Source: Chionis minor (taxonomy: Eukaryota; Chordata; Aves; Charadriiformes; Chionididae). From it: a DNA stretch of 64,000 nt. A program made the translations under genes and the position numbers. A model generated the notes under the pieces. It did no database searches and was not told the origin of the DNA. It saw only the letters and a list, made by a program, of their open reading frames with translations. Positions 61,766 through 64,000 of this stretch are shown piece after piece. The stretch covers positions 834,899 through 898,898 of the forward strand of contig VZSF01008499.1 in assembly GCA_013398295.1 (NCBI GenBank). The letters are read 5' to 3'. Position 1 is the first letter of the stretch, and each line of letters begins with the position of its first letter.

Positions 61766-64000
61766 ATGAGAGAAACACCTGAGGGCTTGGCCCAGAAAGT
61801 CACAAAAGTTTGTGGGAGAAGTAGCAGGAGAATCCTTATGGTTAAAATACATTTAATTTACCTCCGTACTTAAACCTTGAATTTGTACCTCAAATTAGAG
61901 GCCAGTAATTGGTATATCCAATCCGAGATCCTGCACTGTGTTCTGTGTTAACCCTTTCTTGGATTTCTATGCCTCCATATCTCTTAATCGGTTTAATCTC
62001 TGTTAATCTGAAATGCCTCCCACAGAAATTAGTCAATTTCAATGGAATTTACAAGCATGTCGAGGCAAGTGTATGTTTCTGTGCCTGGCACTCTGGCACA
62101 AAAATATCCAGAAGAGAAGTAGACACTAGAGTTTCAAAAAAGCTGGATGACATTATTTTTATTTTTGTGGGATTTAAAATTCAAGTTTGATATTGCTACA
62201 AGAAACTGCAATTCAACAGCTAATGCACTTGAATTGGTATAATGCATGGTTTGGAACATGCTAAATCTTTCTAAATGCATCTGTTATAATTGGGCATACA
62301 GCACTGACTGAGGCTTCTACTATTTGATAATATTTTTCAGCCATAAGGATGCATCTTTTCTCTATTTAGCACTTCTGAAGGTTTGGAAAAGCAACATATA
62401 TGTCTCGTATTTTCCTCACGATCAATGCCTCGATGATCGCTCTGATTTTCACTGAAAATATTACTAAAACAAGAAGCTACATTTTAATGACTTTAATAAG
62501 TTTCTTTGTAAAGGATCTTGCATTTCTCAATCCAAATAACCCAGATTTCTGCTATAGTCTGTCCTGCACATTGCTTTTGTTTTTAAATAGACGTGTCAAA
62601 GCTGAATAATCACCCATAAATATTTTCAGTTTATTTTTCCGCAGGGACACATTTTCACCTCAGTCTTGGCATCAAACTGCCACCAAGGCCAAGGGGAAGT
62701 TCCGCATACAGAATACATGGTGAATATAGCAGTTATCTCTGAGTTAGTTTTGCATGCCTTCTTTTCCTTGCTGCTGTCATTTGCATGTTCTGACTTTCCC
62801 AGTGCAAAAGTCATCTGAGAAACACTCTGTACAATTTAATTTTTTTCACATACTTAAAAGAAAAATAAAATAAATGGAATGGAAGGATTTAATAGATCAG
62901 TAGCTGTGATAACTCCAGCAATTGCACTGGAGACAATAACAAGCATCACAGATTGAACATTCTACAGGAAGCCCAAACCTGCCTCTTTAGTTAGTTAGTT
63001 TTTAGTTTTGTTACAGAGGTGGTATACACTAACAGTTGGCTAGTATTAGTTGTTAAGTGCATATTTACTGTGATTAGTTAACAACAATAATTTATCTTAA
63101 TACCACATGTGCAAGTTCAGTATTTCACAAAAGATCTCGTTTACTTTGCTTCATCATTTTAGCAAAAAAAGAAGTCTATGTTTTTAAAGACAATATAAAT
63201 TCACATATTTACTGTCTTTACCTAGCTTTCTCTGCTTTAAATGCATATTTGCTGTATTTTCCAGCAGACTATTAGAAATCTAAGTGATATACTGAACAGG
63301 GAAATTGGTATTGTAATGTATTTGTAGAGCATTCAGTCTCACAAAATGTGCTGATAGCCTTTGGAACCCTGCTTTACAAAGGTAAGATCCACTGCTTTTG
63401 TGTACTCAAATCTTTTTTAAAATAGCAGATTTTGAAAGGGATGGGCTGTGAATAGGCCAATCAGCAAAATAAAAAATGAAGGTACTAATTTACAGTGCAC
63501 GTGGCTAAATCAGCAGTTTATTTTACACGTTTTGTAGCAGAAACCATCTGTAAGCATTTAATCAAAAAGGAAGGTGCCTGCTGGTCCTGCCCTGCAGATA
63601 TCATGGGAGAGAACAATTGGGAAAGTAGCTGATTTCTCCTCTTCTTCAGAGCTGCTTTCTTTACCTTGGGCTGTAGGTAAAGCAGAATCAGTAACTGCAT
63701 GACGGCTGTGAAAACACCTCTTAAACCATCTGTTCTGGTTGAATACACCTCTTCAATCAATGTATTTTTTTCCCTATCAGAAACATTACAAGTACATGAC
63801 CTTGCTGCTGCAGGATAAACCATTTTCACTAATTAGAAGTTCCTGTTATTAACTTCCCATGCACAGTATTTAACTTTTCCAGAATCTCAAACAACCTCAG
63901 TCCTGTTTACCATTGCATCTGCACACCTACCTGCAAAAACCCAAAATGAAAAAAGCCAAGACTGTGTTTTGCTACAAAATGAGAAAACATGCAAATTTCT
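61766..64000. other. gene-free AT-rich region at the right edge
   Basis: No gene is supported to the end of the window. A (TTAG) microsatellite of about four units is at 62987-63005. A strong acceptor (TTTATTTTTCCGCAG, ending 62644) is followed by 75 bases open in all three frames and an ATGGTGAAT donor-like site; it is listed as an exon candidate. The minus-strand frame at 63518-63829 has no recognised domain. Confidence 0.5.

Overview
This is a window of vertebrate nuclear DNA, most probably from a bird. It is about 60% A+T, almost free of long open reading frames, and has one strongly CpG-rich block. Its only recognisable interspersed repeats are CR1-type non-LTR retrotransposon fragments, several ending in the degenerate ATTCTATG-like tail typical of amniote CR1. 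Low repeat density and no visible SINEs favour a bird over a turtle or crocodilian, but this is inference. No bacterial, phage or organelle genes, CRISPR arrays, tRNAs or rRNAs were seen. The many short open frames look like chance frames; those whose start triplets I checked mostly begin with GTG or TTG.

Layout. 1-1590: two old plus-strand CR1 pieces, the second with a decayed reverse-transcriptase region. 1.6-26.5 kb: AT-rich unique DNA with no convincing gene. 26.5-27.0 kb: a minus-strand CR1 3' end. 27.7 kb: a 179-bp open segment with good splice sites, possibly an exon. 39.5-41.8 kb: two minus-strand CR1 pieces, the second well preserved. 45.1 kb: a G-rich tract. 48.65-48.92 kb: a plus-strand CR1. 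50.44-51.06 kb: a CpG island interrupted by a 163-base assembly gap. 52.34-52.45 kb: a possible first coding exon encoding a signal-peptide-like start, with good splice sites. 52.5-64 kb: AT-rich, intron-like DNA with a few weak exon candidates and one young-looking plus-strand CR1 at 61.5 kb.

How the parts may fit. The simplest reading is that the left ~50 kb is mainly intergenic or intronic, the CpG island is a promoter, and transcription to the right leads through a short 5'-leader intron to an exon starting a secreted or membrane protein at 52,381. I cannot name that gene, and no following exon is convincing. I did not find a novel multi-gene system. The most useful leads are the CpG island with its downstream signal-peptide exon, the 27.7-kb exon candidate, and several small structural oddities.
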